Shown here one piece after another: positions 46,645-56,676 of a stretch of DNA of 64,000 nucleotides; the first letter of the stretch is position 1; every line of letters begins with the position of its first letter. The notes below the pieces were generated by a model. It did no database searches. It saw only the letters and a program-made list of their open reading frames with translations, and was not told the DNA's origin. Origin of the DNA: Heritiera littoralis (taxonomy: Eukaryota; Streptophyta; Magnoliopsida; Malvales; Malvaceae); contig JAPDPK010000171.1 in NCBI GenBank assembly GCA_031772115.1, positions 186,001 to 250,000 of the forward strand, written 5' to 3'. The position numbers and the translations under genes were made by a program.

Positions 46645-47856
46645 CTATGAGTGATGACTAGTTGTATCATGCCGGTCATCACCGCCTCCACCTGCACCTC
46701 CGCCGTGGTGTGACTGGGACCCGCTCGCTTGTGATTCCGATACGCCTGTGCCGGAGACTTGCCGATAAGGATTCAATCCGGCTAACATATTCAAATGTCC
46801 TTCACTTATGCCACTGCTTCCACCACTACCGCCACCCCCACCTCCACTGGTAACACTGCTTGAACCCAATTGTTGGCCTGGCAATAAGGCCATTGGAGCT
46901 GGAAAATTCATGAAATGCAACCCACTAGACATAGTACTCCTATACAAAGCACTGTTATTAACCGAAGGAAATGTCCATATCGGGTCACCACTCATAACTT
47001 GATTATTAGAATTAGATACCATCCAAAAATTAGCTGGAATCTGGCCGTGACTTGCTGGAATTGCCCCTGTGCTTGACTGCAACAAGTAACTCCCCATTTG
47101 ATGTTGTGAAGATAAATCTTGCTCGGGTCTTCTTTTCCTTCCTAGAGGACCTTCTTCAGTTTCCGATATTTCCAACGATGTACTATTGTCACGCAACTCT
47201 TGCTTCGCTTGGAACATGGAATTCAAGTTACTACTGGATTGGAAGTTAAGGAATGTTGGAGGTGTTTCTAGTCCAATCCCGGGGAACAAATTTCTACGTT
47301 GTTGCATAGAGAAGTGGGAGTTGAAACCTGAGGATCGTAGCTGAGAAGGAACAGACATGCTTGAGCCTGAACTACGGAGGGAGATGTTTAGGGAAGTGAA
47401 GTTTGCTGGGATAGTGCCAGTGCCTGTGGCGGCGATCACAGCTGGCTCAGCTTGTTGGAGTAGCCACTCGATTGTTTCACCATCGGATTTGTGGCCTAGT
47501 TCACGAGTGAGTTGAAAAACCCTAGCTGCACAAAGAGCTGGCATGCGGATTCTACGCCCACGTCCATCGACCTTGGTGTGTCGATCTTTGGTTGAAGTGC
47601 GTTTGGGGGGTGTTTTCTTGGAAGGTTCCGGGGAGATTTGGAGGCTTGAAATGGAGCGAGTTGTGTTGGGTTGATCGGCAGCAGAAGAGGCTGGGAGGGA
47701 AGCGAAAGGAGGGGATGAAGAGGAAGAACAAGGCTGGTTATCTTCTTCTTTCTTCTCGAGTAATTGGAACGGGAAATTAGGGCGGTGGTGCTGTTGGTGG
47801 TGATGAAGGTGGTGGTGGTGGTGGAGTTGATGATCATCACTACCTCCTCCTTCCAT
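46645..47856 (-). CDS. TCP14: Class I TCP transcription factor, TCP14-like, single exon, 403 aa
   Basis: Residues 1-25 are His-rich and 44-60 Ser/Pro-rich. The TCP domain covers about residues 88-146: the basic part KDRHTKVDGRGRRIRMPALC, then helix I, loop and helix II ending GETIEWLLQQAEPAVIAATG. The short basic region marks class I (PCF type). C109 is the 20th residue of the domain, the cysteine reported as redox-sensitive in class I TCPs. Downstream blocks typical of the TCP14/15 group are present: LFPGI, FLNF, IPANFWMV, PIWTFPSVN, SSGLHFMNF and LNMLAGLNPY. A Gly/Ser run and a His tail end the protein. Such factors bind GTGGGNCC-type sites and promote cell division, internode growth and germination in Arabidopsis. 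The start is the first ATG of an unbroken frame. It looks intact and functional. Confidence 0.93.
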   Translation of the reverse strand: MEGGGSDDHQLHHHHHLHHHQQHHRPNFPFQLLEKKEEDNQPCSSSSSPPFASLPASSAADQPNTTRSISSLQISPEPSKKTPPKRTSTKDRHTKVDGRGRRIRMPALCAARVFQLTRELGHKSDGETIEWLLQQAEPAVIAATGTGTIPANFTSLNISLRSSGSSMSVPSQLRSSGFNSHFSMQQRRNLFPGIGLETPPTFLNFQSSSNLNSMFQAKQELRDNSTSLEISETEEGPLGRKRRPEQDLSSQHQMGSYLLQSSTGAIPASHGQIPANFWMVSNSNNQVMSGDPIWTFPSVNNSALYRSTMSSGLHFMNFPAPMALLPGQQLGSSSVTSGGGGGGSGGSSGISEGHLNMLAGLNPYRQVSGTGVSESQASGSQSHHGGGAGGGGDDRHDTTSHHS

Positions 47857-48250
47857 GATACTATGAAAGTAGTAGGTTGTTTCTCTAATGGCTTCTTTCT
47901 TTCTTTTTCTTTATGAGAGAGCCTAGCTACTCGTGGTGATCAAGATCAATGGGGAGTCTTTAATTTAATCTTTTGGTGGGTCTTTTGATCTTTTTCTTTG
48001 TGTAGACTAAATGTTCAGAGGAGAGAGAGTCTTTTGATTTTGCTTTCTTTTTATCAAAATCTCTCTTTTTTTCTTTTGGGTGCCTGAAATTCCTTTGAGA
48101 ATTGATGTGTTTGATAGAGATAAAGAGAGAAGATAAGGGAAGAGGGCGAGCTTTAGGCAACAAAGATAATGAGTGAGAATTATATGGGTGAGCTTTAAAA
48201 AGCAAAATTTTTTAGAAAAGAAATGGCTTTGTTGAAGTCTTTGGAGGGAG
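47857..48250 (-). promoter_or_regulatory. 5' leader and proximal promoter of the TCP gene
   Basis: On the coding (minus) strand the leader is GA-rich (AAAGAAAAAGAAAGAAAGAA near 47900). TTTTTAAAGCTC and CCATATAATTC near 48180-48205 are candidate core promoter elements. The exact start of transcription is unknown. Confidence 0.4.
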
Positions 48251-48446
48251 GGTTTTAGTTTTTTCATTTTTTAATTTTGAAAAGAAATAAGAAAAGAAAA
48301 GAAAATGAAAATCTGGATTTATTTAGTATTTTTAATTTATGTGAATCTGAGGCTCCTTTTTATTGTGGTTGGACAGCCCCTTTGGTTCAGACTCCACGTG
48401 AGGTGCTCTTTTTATCATTCAATCCATAAAGACAATGGTGGCCGAG

Positions 48447-48454
48447 GTGGGACC
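48447..48454 (+). promoter_or_regulatory. Class I TCP consensus site GTGGGACC upstream of the TCP gene
   Basis: An exact match to GTGGGNCC, the class I TCP site, lies about 590 bases before the ATG. A near-palindromic second site, GATGGGACCCATC, is at about 48502-48514. Confidence 0.5.
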
Positions 48455-48514
48455 CGATCCCAAGTCAAAAAATTGAGAGACTTAGAAAGGAACGATTATC
48501 AGATGGGACCCATC

Positions 48515-49891
48515 TCATTCAAGTAATCATTTCATTTTGCCTTTGGCCTTTGCCTTTGTTCTGCACCTTTGCTGGGGAACTTTGGGATTCCTCAAGTCTG
48601 CCTTCTCCCCTTCCCCTTCGCTGGCCCTTTTGGCTAGGGCTAGGACTTAGGGTTAAAAATGATATCCAATCTTCTTTCCTTCATTCTTTGCCCTCATTTC
48701 CCTTGGTTTGCCAACAAATAAAAAGAAAATTAAGACAAAAATCACTTTGGGTTAGGATTTTTGCACAATTATGCTAACTAGCTTGATTAATCCTTGGAAT
48801 TATCTGAGTATACATGTGTAACAAGTTTCTTGGATAACTATGGATCATAATTAACAGATTGATTTGGACTCTAATGGAGGGAATATAATCAAATTTCCCT
48901 TTAATCATTGCCAAATCTTATTGCCTTGACTTACATAGTGCTATTCCATCAGCTCTGCCTGATATGCCAGTTTTTACAATAAAAGTTATAGCCTAAAGAT
49001 AAGAAAGAGGATGGATGCGCATGAATTCGATCTTCAGATTTATTAAAAATTATCTTTAAAAGAAACAAGATGAATCAATTAGATTAAACTCCAACTTCAA
49101 TATTGCTTCATCTTAAAAACTTTTTTCCCTACTGTTTCATGTCCTCCTAGACATAGAAAATTATGACATATTTAAAAAAAAAAAAGAAATTGGGTTTCTA
49201 AATTCAACCAATGAAATATTCAGTTCTTCATGATTTGAATCACCTACTCCAGCCCGGGAACCAAGTTAAAACTGCTGCAGCAACCCATACATAGAGCTGG
49301 CACAAACCAGAACTGATATCTGAGAAGAAAAAATTAGTATATACATGGTTTTTGTTTATTTATTATTTTTTTAACACCTCGAGAGGGATATTGAGAAATC
49401 AAAAATAGCTAGGTTTATTCTGAACCCCAAATATAAAAACCCTGTGTAATCCCATAAACATCGAAGCTGATCGATGGCCGTTGATTTATTGATGGTTTTT
49501 TTTTTTACCTGAAAACGTTTTTCCAAGCTGAAATAAATATGCAACGATGATACTAGTGCATGGGATGGAAGACAGGCAGCTAGGCTTTCTCGTTGCAGAT
49601 CGATCTAACTAAATCATTTTAATTAGCTGAAACTCCTTTAAGGCTCTCTCCACTGCTCCTGACTTTCATTCATTTGAACAAAACCGATAAGAGCCAAGCC
49701 CCTTTTTGGTCTTTCCATTTCCTTCGTGTGCTTCTTGACAGGTTAGAATTTGGCTTTTCCATCGTCATTATTGCAGCTGGTAGAATAACCAAGGTAAATT
49801 ATTTAATTTCAGCATTGCTTTTAATTGTCTAGGTTTTTTCTATCTGCACGAGTATTGAAGTCGCGTTTCCCTGCAAGATATAAAAATAGAG

Positions 49892-49893
<2 letters not shown>
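48515..49893. other. Intergenic region beyond the TCP promoter
   Basis: No gene supported. It includes small CT- and GA-rich stretches and a GATCGATC-rich segment near 49465-49605. Confidence 0.45.

Positions 49894-49939
<46 letters not shown>
49894..49939. repeat. (TA)n microsatellite
   Basis: About 23 TA repeats followed by ATATATGAT repeats. Confidence 0.95.
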
Positions 49940-49942
<3 letters not shown>

Positions 49943-49996
49943 ATATGATATATGATATATATACTGATAGTATATAGAGATCATATATTATTAATG

Positions 49997-50272
49997 TAAA
50001 GTTTGTATATGATGTATTGATAGTGTATAGAAACTATACACTGTTAGTGCATTATATATAAATCTATTAATGTATTAGAAGTTGATACATTTATTAATGA
50101 GCAAATTAAAAGATACTAAGACATTTTAAGTAAATTGAAAAAAAATTTATTTGTATTTATTTTTAAGGGTTTGTTATCTTTTTAATTTACTCATTAATGA
50201 AATGTTAATTTTTAATGTATTGATAGTGTATAGATTTTATACATTATCAATACTTTATATATAAATCTTAAA
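49997..50272. mobile_element. Palindromic MITE, copy A (diverged)
   Basis: The left arm has GTTTGTATATGATGTATTGA then TAGTGTATAGAAACTATACA. The right arm has TTGATAGTGTATAGATTTTA then TACATTATCAATA. Spacer about 120 bp. It belongs to the same family as copy B. Confidence 0.7.
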
Positions 50273-50668
50273 AGTAATGATAATATAATAACAGAAGATA
50301 TATCAATATATATATATATAAAATAATAGTGTTTGTACATTTTATTTTATAATTTAAATAATATTAAATAATTATTTATTTAAAAATTTTAAAATTTTTA
50401 TTCTTAATATATATAATATAAAGAATATTTACATTTTATTAATTATCAAAATTAAATATATAAAATTCTATTGGTTTTTTTTTTTAAAAATACGTAACTC
50501 ACATATATTTGCAAGTATCACTTAATTATTAAGTATTTACTATGTGTTAATTTAACAATCTATTTGGAGATTGTTTTGATATTTTTAAAATTTATTATAA
50601 CGATTAAAAAATATTAATAAAAATATTTAAAAAATATTAAGGGGATAGTAAAAAACTCACTATGTAAT

Positions 50669-50874
50669 GGATTTATATATGATGCACTGACAGTGTATAG
50701 TTTCTATACACTGTCAATGCACCAGAGGTTGACACCTCATTAATAGGCCCTTATATGCAAAAATAAATAAATATTTTAAATTTGCCAATAAAAGCCTATT
50801 TATGAGGTGTCAACCTTTGATGCATTGACAGTGTATAGAAACTATACACTGTCAGTGCATCATATACAAACTCC
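50669..50874. mobile_element. Palindromic MITE, copy B (best preserved, 206 bp)
   Basis: Terminal inverted repeats of about 79 bp (50669-50747 and 50795-50874) surround a 47-bp centre. Each arm itself contains a palindrome: TGACAGTGTATAG - TTTC - TATACACTGTCA. Flanking 8-base sequences TATGTAAT (50661-50668) and TACGTAAT (50875-50882) look like a target duplication with one change, which would fit hAT. Non-coding. Confidence 0.85.
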
Positions 50875-51105
50875 TACGTAATAGCCAAACAATCATTTGA
50901 AATTGTTTTTATATATAATTAATAAATTTCTCGCGTTACCATTAAGAAAATTGCAAGGACAATAGATCTAAATCTAAAATAAATCAACAATATAAAAAAT
51001 TATTGTCACCTTCAAACTATTAAAAAAAATTAAAGAGCTAAAAGATTCAAGGTTACCCTCAAATTAAAATTTTAAGAGCTAGAAGATTCAAGATATTAAA
51101 AAATG

Positions 51106-51133
51106 TTTACATATGATGTAATTACAATGTATA
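51106..51133. mobile_element. Palindromic MITE, copy C, left piece
   Basis: TGTTTACATATGATGTAATT then ACAATGTATA matches the left end of the family and stops at the CACTA insertion. Confidence 0.6.
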
Positions 51134-51299
51134 CACTACAAAATATATGGTTTTTATTGACACTTTTATTTCAGCAGTTCTAAGAACCGCCGGTGTTCCT
51201 CTTTTTAAATTGATTTTTTTCGGCGTAAACTACCCGCCGTTAAAATCTAAGTTTTTAACGGCACTAGGACTGTGATTCTCTTTTTAACAAATCAGATCT

Positions 51300-52105
51300 C
51301 TCACAAATACACTTTCCTCTTCTCTTCATCGTTCTAACGTTTCCTCTCTCTCAAAATTTCCCAATTTCTTTCTCTCTCTCCCTTCCGCCGGCTTTCTCGT
51401 ATTGTTTCTTCCTCTCTAGCTTCATTTTTTCTTACTTTTGGTTGCTCAAATTTTCTCTTTTCGCGTAGAAAGTTTATATTTCTCTAATATCTGTTTCTTC
51501 TTCCTTCGAAGGCTAGGGATTTCAGATCGATCAATTTCTTCTTGTTCCTTCGAAGCTTTCATGGCCCAAGACATTGGTCAAGAAGTGGTTCAATATCAAG
51601 AGTAAAGCGGAGGACTTTCATGCTGATGATGTTAATTCTGAAGGTGATTTGATTGGTTTTTAATCCTTTGATTCTGTTTTCTTGAATGAGTTTTACATTA
51701 GAAATTTGGTTCTTGGATTTGGACTCTTTAGCTTTCTATTAACCAAGAACAACGAGAGGATTCTGGTTTTGAAAGTGAAAACTGTCTTGATTTTGCATTA
51801 TTCTACTTCTACGGTTTGACTCTGTTTTATACAAAAATGTATGCTTAGTTTTTATTTTATATGAAGGATTTTTACTTGGCATTTGCAGCTCAAGATCTGT
51901 TATTTGTTTTCTTCCTCCCTTTGAAATCCATATTTTTTTTGTAATTTTATGGTGTTTGAATATACGAAATTGATGCGATGCTGATAGAGAGAGAGTGAGA
52001 GAGCAGCTTTAACAACTTTATGGTTTTCTTTTTCATGTGTTGATGAAGATTGGAATCACAAGTTCTCAGAGAGGGAAGCATGCACCATCAAGAAAAGTAA
52101 GATAG
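51300..52105 (+). pseudogene. Captured N-terminal exons of a type I inositol-polyphosphate 5-phosphatase gene
   Basis: A pyrimidine-rich leader-like stretch (51300-51545) is followed by exon 51553-51643 (KLSWPKTLVKKWFNIKSKAE then DFHADDVNSE) and exon 52049-52105 (DWNHKFSEREACTIKKSK). The first exon ends in phase 1 with a GT donor and the second begins after AG in the matching phase, so the exon pair is collinear with the parent gene. In plant type I 5-phosphatases this segment is the N-terminal part before the catalytic domain. The catalytic domain is absent, and a stop follows soon after the second exon if it is read through. No function is expected, apart from a possible chimeric transcript driven by the captured leader. 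Confidence 0.75.
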
Positions 52106-52586
52106 GTTAGAAATCAGACGCCACTATAGTGATTACTTTGGACCACACCTCTCTTTTATTCCCCTCTCCAAAATTTTAATTAAACCGATATTAAAGATTT
52201 TAATCTTGTTTCAATCAGTTCCATTTTTCTTTTCTACAAAATCTAAATAGTTACTTTGGATTTTGGTGCTAGAGAGATTGTTGTAGTGCCCATGGAATCA
52301 TGATTTTTCTTACTTGCTTTGAGGAGGTTTTTCATGTTATTGCGTCCTTATCGCGTCCTTATGCTTGTGGTTGTGGTTATTTATTCGTCTTTTGCTATTG
52401 TTTTGGAATTTAAAGTTAGTATTTTATAGTATTTTATTTCCTCAACATTTAAAAGTACTGTTTTTTCATTTTCTTTTTTATGTTTCATCTGCCTATTTCA
52501 ATTTACTAATTGTAATTTGATTGATTTTGAATTGGTTGCAATTGTGTGTTTACATAAATCTTGATTAATGATCATTACTACTGCAG

Positions 52587-52701
52587 CATGCATCTACACC
52601 TGAACCGGATGGTGAAAACATGCATAAAAGACATAAGAGAGACTATTGGAATGGTTTGCGTAGAAAATTTGACTATGAGGAGCTTGAAGAAGGGGAATTT
52701 G
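52587..52701 (+). pseudogene. Captured exon of unknown origin
   Basis: Between CTGCAG acceptor and GGTGAG donor the frame reads ASTPEPDGENMHKRHKRDYW then NGLRRKFDYEELEEGEF. The charged, exon-like character and the splice borders suggest a real host exon. I do not recognise the family. It sits between the 5-phosphatase pieces and the 2OG-oxygenase pieces in the CACTA. Confidence 0.5.
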
Positions 52702-53093
52702 GTGAGAGGGAAACTCAATAGTTATATACATATATTATATTATCCTGCAAATATATAGTTCCTTTTTGTTATCATGTTTATTGTATTTCGACGATGGTAG
52801 ATAGCCCATTTTTATTGAGATTGACAGGGGCAATGTTTTGTTAGTGATTTCATGATAAGTTGCTCTTTTGTTTTTCATAACTCCTTGAAGGTTTCTTTTT
52901 GAGAATAATCATTTATTATATTGTCATCAACTATCTGGAATTTTCTTGTTCAAATGATGTCCATGGGATAATTAAAATATTGGTAAGGGTTTGTTCAGGT
53001 AAATAGCATTCTATGCTTCTTTTGGATGTCTGTGAAATGATAATGTCACTTTCTTTGTATCTCCTCTAACTTGGGTCCTCCATCGTAGGTCAA

Positions 53094-53137
53094 CACTGCA
53101 CAGAGTGCTGTCACCAGGACAAGATCGCTACTCTGTA
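53094..53137 (+). pseudogene. Captured small piece of a 2-oxoglutarate oxygenase exon
   Basis: After a CGTAG acceptor the frame reads STLHRVLSPGQDRYS, followed by a GTAATG donor. HRV with R-x-S twelve residues later is the arrangement of the third iron ligand and the 2-oxoglutarate-binding Arg in these enzymes. It is short, so the assignment is tentative. Confidence 0.4.
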
Positions 53138-53830
53138 ATGATTCGTCCTCTCCTGTTTACTTCCTTTCTCCTTTCTCATGTCATCAAGTCTCAAGTGGTT
53201 AAGAATAATAGTTTCCAGATTATTTACGCAAAAGTCACTTATTTTAGAAACATTAATTTTGTTGAATATTCTTTTAACTTTGGCAAGCTTCACATTGAAT
53301 CTCCAGTCAATACACATTGCTTATTCTATCACTGTTCTATTGAGGGAATCCAAATAATGGTATTATTCTTTTGCTTTAACCTTTTTTTCTTTTGATGCAA
53401 TGAATCTTTTCTTGTTGCTCCTGGACTTACAGAATTGTTCCCTTGTTACATCTGTAAATTCACCTGAAAATCAACTATTTAAGATATTTAAAAGGTAGAA
53501 TTTACTTGCAAATGATTCAAGAAATCTGTTCTATATAGTCTCTTTAATGAGTGACAGCATTGCTTTTCATGTTTACATTTAAGTCATTTTGGACATTCTC
53601 TAGATAATTACATTATAAGCTTGTAATATTGAATGTACACAATAACCTTCTCTCATGGTTTTGTATAGGAACTTTGTGATTTCTTCCAAAACAGAGTATT
53701 ATCAGGTTAGAGCTATTGATTTAGCACCCAATAATGATGTTGTATGTAAATGAAATCATATTCGTTTGCTTTTTTAATAATTAATCATATTTTGCTTCTG
53801 AACAAAGAGACAATAAGCACAATTTTAACA

Positions 53831-54058
53831 TTAGACACAAGCCATATGGAATTTTCTCTGTTCATCATCACGGCCTCGTTTGCTCATGTCAATCACTGGA
53901 ATTTGAAGGGATTCATCAATGTAAACTACATCAAACTCAACCTCTGGCTTGATGTACTCGGATGGGATATCTTTAAGGTTTTTGGATGCAAGAGCTTGGA
54001 CATTCTCAATAGGTAAAGAACCCCCAAATCTGTCTTTGCTAAGAACCTCTGTCTCCAT
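53831..54058 (-). pseudogene. Captured first exon of an SRG1-like 2-oxoglutarate/Fe(II) oxygenase, opposite orientation
   Basis: From ATG 54058 the minus strand reads METEVLSKDRFGGSLPIENV, then ALASKNLKDIPSEYIKPEVE and LQIPVIDMSK. This is the N-terminal region (DIOX_N type) of SRG1/codeine-demethylase-like oxygenases. The frame is open over 75 codons and then leaves the family near the expected exon end. The catalytic domain is absent. It lies opposite in strand to the other captured pieces of the CACTA, so it was acquired separately. Confidence 0.75.
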
Positions 54059-54473
54059 TTCTGTAAGGCTGTCAAGTTCTCAACTAACAAAAGTCTAATT
54101 TCTTTTCATAAGCAAAATATTTATACTATTGTTGTTTTTTTAGGTCAATGAATATTGACTGATTCTAAAATTAGTTGTGAATTAAAAAGATTGTGCGGAA
54201 TATATGTTTTCTTCACCAATGGTCCTAAAATTAGTTGTTCTCTTCATGCCCAAAGGCATAGCCTGATATTAATGTTGCTGGGGAAGATATTGCAAAGCGT
54301 TGAGATTTGCTTATTTTAACATATAAACTTATTCATGCTATTTTATGTTTGCTTAATTTTTGTATCCACTGCTGTCAGTGGATTTGATTCCTGATTTATG
54401 GATGCTTATTTGTTGATTGGTTTCTATTTGGGAAGAAGGGTGTTTTATATTCTTTCTTTGGTGATTTTGCAGG

Positions 54474-54960
54474 GCTTGAAACAATAAACTTTTTGCCCAA
54501 TATGGATAATTCTCTTGAAAGTTCAAAACCATCTGATTTCTTTCTAGAGATTGCCAGTTTCGGTTCTTCCGGTCACAAGGAAGACACCACTAACAAGACA
54601 GATTTCAGGCTTGTACACAAGATTTGATGCCCCTCGCTTGATCTCTTACAACCCAAACTTTAAAAAGGAATTCTTTTAAAATGTTTTTAATTGGAAGAAA
54701 TACGTGTTCAAGAGTTAGGGGCTACAGTTTAATGCCTTTACTGTTCAAAGATATGCATGAACTGAGAATATTGTTTTTGTTGGTTTAGGAAATCGGCATT
54801 AGTCGAGCCGAAGAATGCCCCGCTGACCATAATCTTCGGTGGCCGAGTGCTACTGTATAATGACTTCCCAGCAGACAACGTCAAGGACATCGTGGCCTTA
54901 GCCAGCCTAGGCTGCCTAGCTGCATGTAATGGTGGTGTTGCAGATTCTGGCATGGAAAAA
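54474..54960 (+). pseudogene. Captured JAZ/TIFY exons
   Basis: Exon 54474-54608 reads GLETINFLPNMDNSLESSKP then FLEIASFGSSGHKEDTTNK. Exon from 54790 reads KSALVEPKNAPLTIIFGGRV then LLYNDFPADNVKDIVALAS. The second is the TIFY (ZIM) domain of jasmonate ZIM-domain repressors, with TIIF in place of TIFY. It mediates dimerisation and NINJA binding in JAZ proteins. A TTTAG acceptor and an intron of about 180 bp separate the exons. The Jas motif is absent and the frame ends at about 54987. If expressed it would be a TIFY-only fragment without the Jas degron; this is speculative. Confidence 0.78.
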
Positions 54961-55267
54961 GTAAATTGTCCAGCAAAAATTCGTTGATTCCTTTCCTTTC
55001 TTTGCATTTTTTGCAATTTGGTGTAATAAATTTTGTAACATTATCTACTTTTATTTTATAGAAAATAACTTTTGTTTAATTTGCTGTTCCAGTAATTAAT
55101 TTTTAATATTTTCTTTAATTGTAGTAAATTGTATTTAAGCAGTCAAAAGCTAACATCATCATGCATCTTGTTTTTTAAATTTAAAGTAATTTTAAGGATA
55201 TTTTTAATTAAAAAAGTTAGGATAAAAAACTTATTAATTTAATAATTAAGTTATTCTAATAAAAACT

Positions 55268-55625
55268 TTAAATTTAAAACAAAATTCACTAAATATAAAA
55301 ATTTCAATTTTCAAATAAGATTTTTATCGGCACTTTTAAATTTAAAATAAAACTCAATAAATATAAAAATTTCAAATTTCAAATCAGACTTTTACCGGCA
55401 CTTTAAAGTGCGGGTAAAAGTCTTTTACTTTTAAAGGCATTTAAAAGTGCCGAGAAAAGTCATGCCGTAATTTGTCAAACTTTTACCAGCATTAAAGTAC
55501 ATCACCGCCGGCAGACCTTCACCGGCATTCACCTGGCCGGCGGTCAATGAACCGCCGGTAAGATTTTTACCGGCGGTTCATTGGTCTTTTACGGGCACTT
55601 ATAAGCGCCGGTAAAAGTTAGTTTT
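55268..55625 (+). repeat. Subterminal repeats of the CACTA element
   Basis: Two 62-bp tandem units (55268-55395) are followed by about nine motifs TTTTACCGGC or its complement, including a perfect palindrome GAACCGCCGGTAA...TTACCGGCGGTTC near 55550-55580. In CACTA elements such clusters bind the transposase. Confidence 0.8.
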
Positions 55626-55634
55626 TTTGTAGTG

Positions 55635-55857
55635 ATAGCTTCGATATACTGTGAGTCAATCACATGGTATCACTCTATTAATAAGCAAGATTTAAAAATA
55701 TAGAGGCCTGTAAAAATAAAGTTAAAAACTTTATTAATATTTATTTTTAGGAGTTTGTATATTTCTAATTTTTCTCACTAATGAGGTGTCATTATAAAGT
55801 TGACTGACCGTGTCTAACTTTATACATTGTCAGTACATTTTATATAAACTCTAAAAA
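55635..55857. mobile_element. Palindromic MITE, copy C, right piece
   Basis: It resumes with ATAGCTTCGATATACTGTGA, then CTCTATTAATAAG, a centre with TTATTTTTAGGAG, CTCACTAATGAGGTGTC, and ends TACATTGTCAGTACATTTTA. Together with 51106-51133 it makes one element cut by the CACTA. Confidence 0.65.
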
Positions 55858-56202
55858 AATTACATCAATAAACATATGACATATGACAAAATTAAAAGTT
55901 ATGAATAGTACCTATTCAGTAACTTAATTAAAAAACCTAAGAAGCTAAAAAACGGGTCTTGACAAAAAATTAAAATGGAACGTGCACAAAAGTGAAATAT
56001 AATAGTTTTTTTTTTAAATGATAGTTTTTGTTTTTTAATGTTTTACTATTATTTTTAGAGCCACTGGTCTTGCAACACTTAAAATTATTTCTAAAATGAA
56101 CAGTAAATTGTAAGACTCGTTTAAATAATAGTTATAGATATTACTCCTGTATAATTACAAGCATTTGATACTAGTTTTCCAATGTATTATCTAGGAATTG
56201 TA

Positions 56203-56219
56203 ATATATATATATATATA

Positions 56220-56261
<42 letters not shown>

Positions 56262-56270
56262 AATGTATAT
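56203..56270. repeat. (TA)n/(TATATG)n microsatellite
   Basis: A TA run passes into six to eight TATATG units. Confidence 0.95.
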
Positions 56271-56676
56271 GTAAATGCATATGAGGATGAATCAAATTAT
56301 ATCAGCATAAAACAATTTGTCTTATACATTTTTTTTCTAACTTTATGTAAGATTAATGTTTAAAAAAAAACAATCGTTAAATTTAATAATCTATTATTAT
56401 TTGTCATGCAAATAAAATTTCGAATCAATTTGATATCCTATTATTTTGATCAAAACTAATATTTTTTTATTATATATTAATGGTTGAAATTTTATTATTA
56501 TCAAGCTAATAGTTAGACATTTTCGATTAAATTGAAATTTAACATGCATGATCTATATGAATAAAGTATAAAATTCAACTGTTGGATTAAAAAATAATAA
56601 TCATATCAAAATATATGAAATTGTATAATACTAAATTAATTTTACACTAGTGTATAAACTATATATATATTTATAA
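56271..56676. other. AT-rich spacer
   Basis: No gene seen. Confidence 0.5.

Larger units (their letters stand above)
51134..55634 (+). mobile_element. CACTA DNA transposon, non-autonomous, carrying host gene fragments (4501 bp)
   Basis: The left end CACTACAAAA and right end TTTTGTAGTG are perfect inverted repeats, flanked by the 3-bp target duplication ATA (51131-51133 and 55635-55637). Subterminal repeats of the type TTTTACCGGC/GCCGGTAAAA crowd the right 300 bases, and related GCCGGT/GCCGTT motifs occur on the left. No transposase was found. Instead, pieces of at least four unrelated host genes lie inside, several with intron borders kept. The element is of the Pack-type kind, mobilised by a transposase from elsewhere. 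Confidence 0.9.

Noticed and set aside
47496..47840. 114-codon frame overlapping the TCP gene in another frame
   Set aside because: T/I/N-rich by-product of the His- and Ser-codon repeats of the real TCP frame.
50669..50874. microRNA precursor
   Set aside because: The hairpin is near-perfect over the whole arms and occurs in several copies with target duplications, which fits a MITE. No star/mature asymmetry can be judged from sequence.
54738..55016. Minus-strand 92-codon frame
   Set aside because: It is the complement of the TIFY exon, whose plus-strand translation clearly matches the JAZ family.
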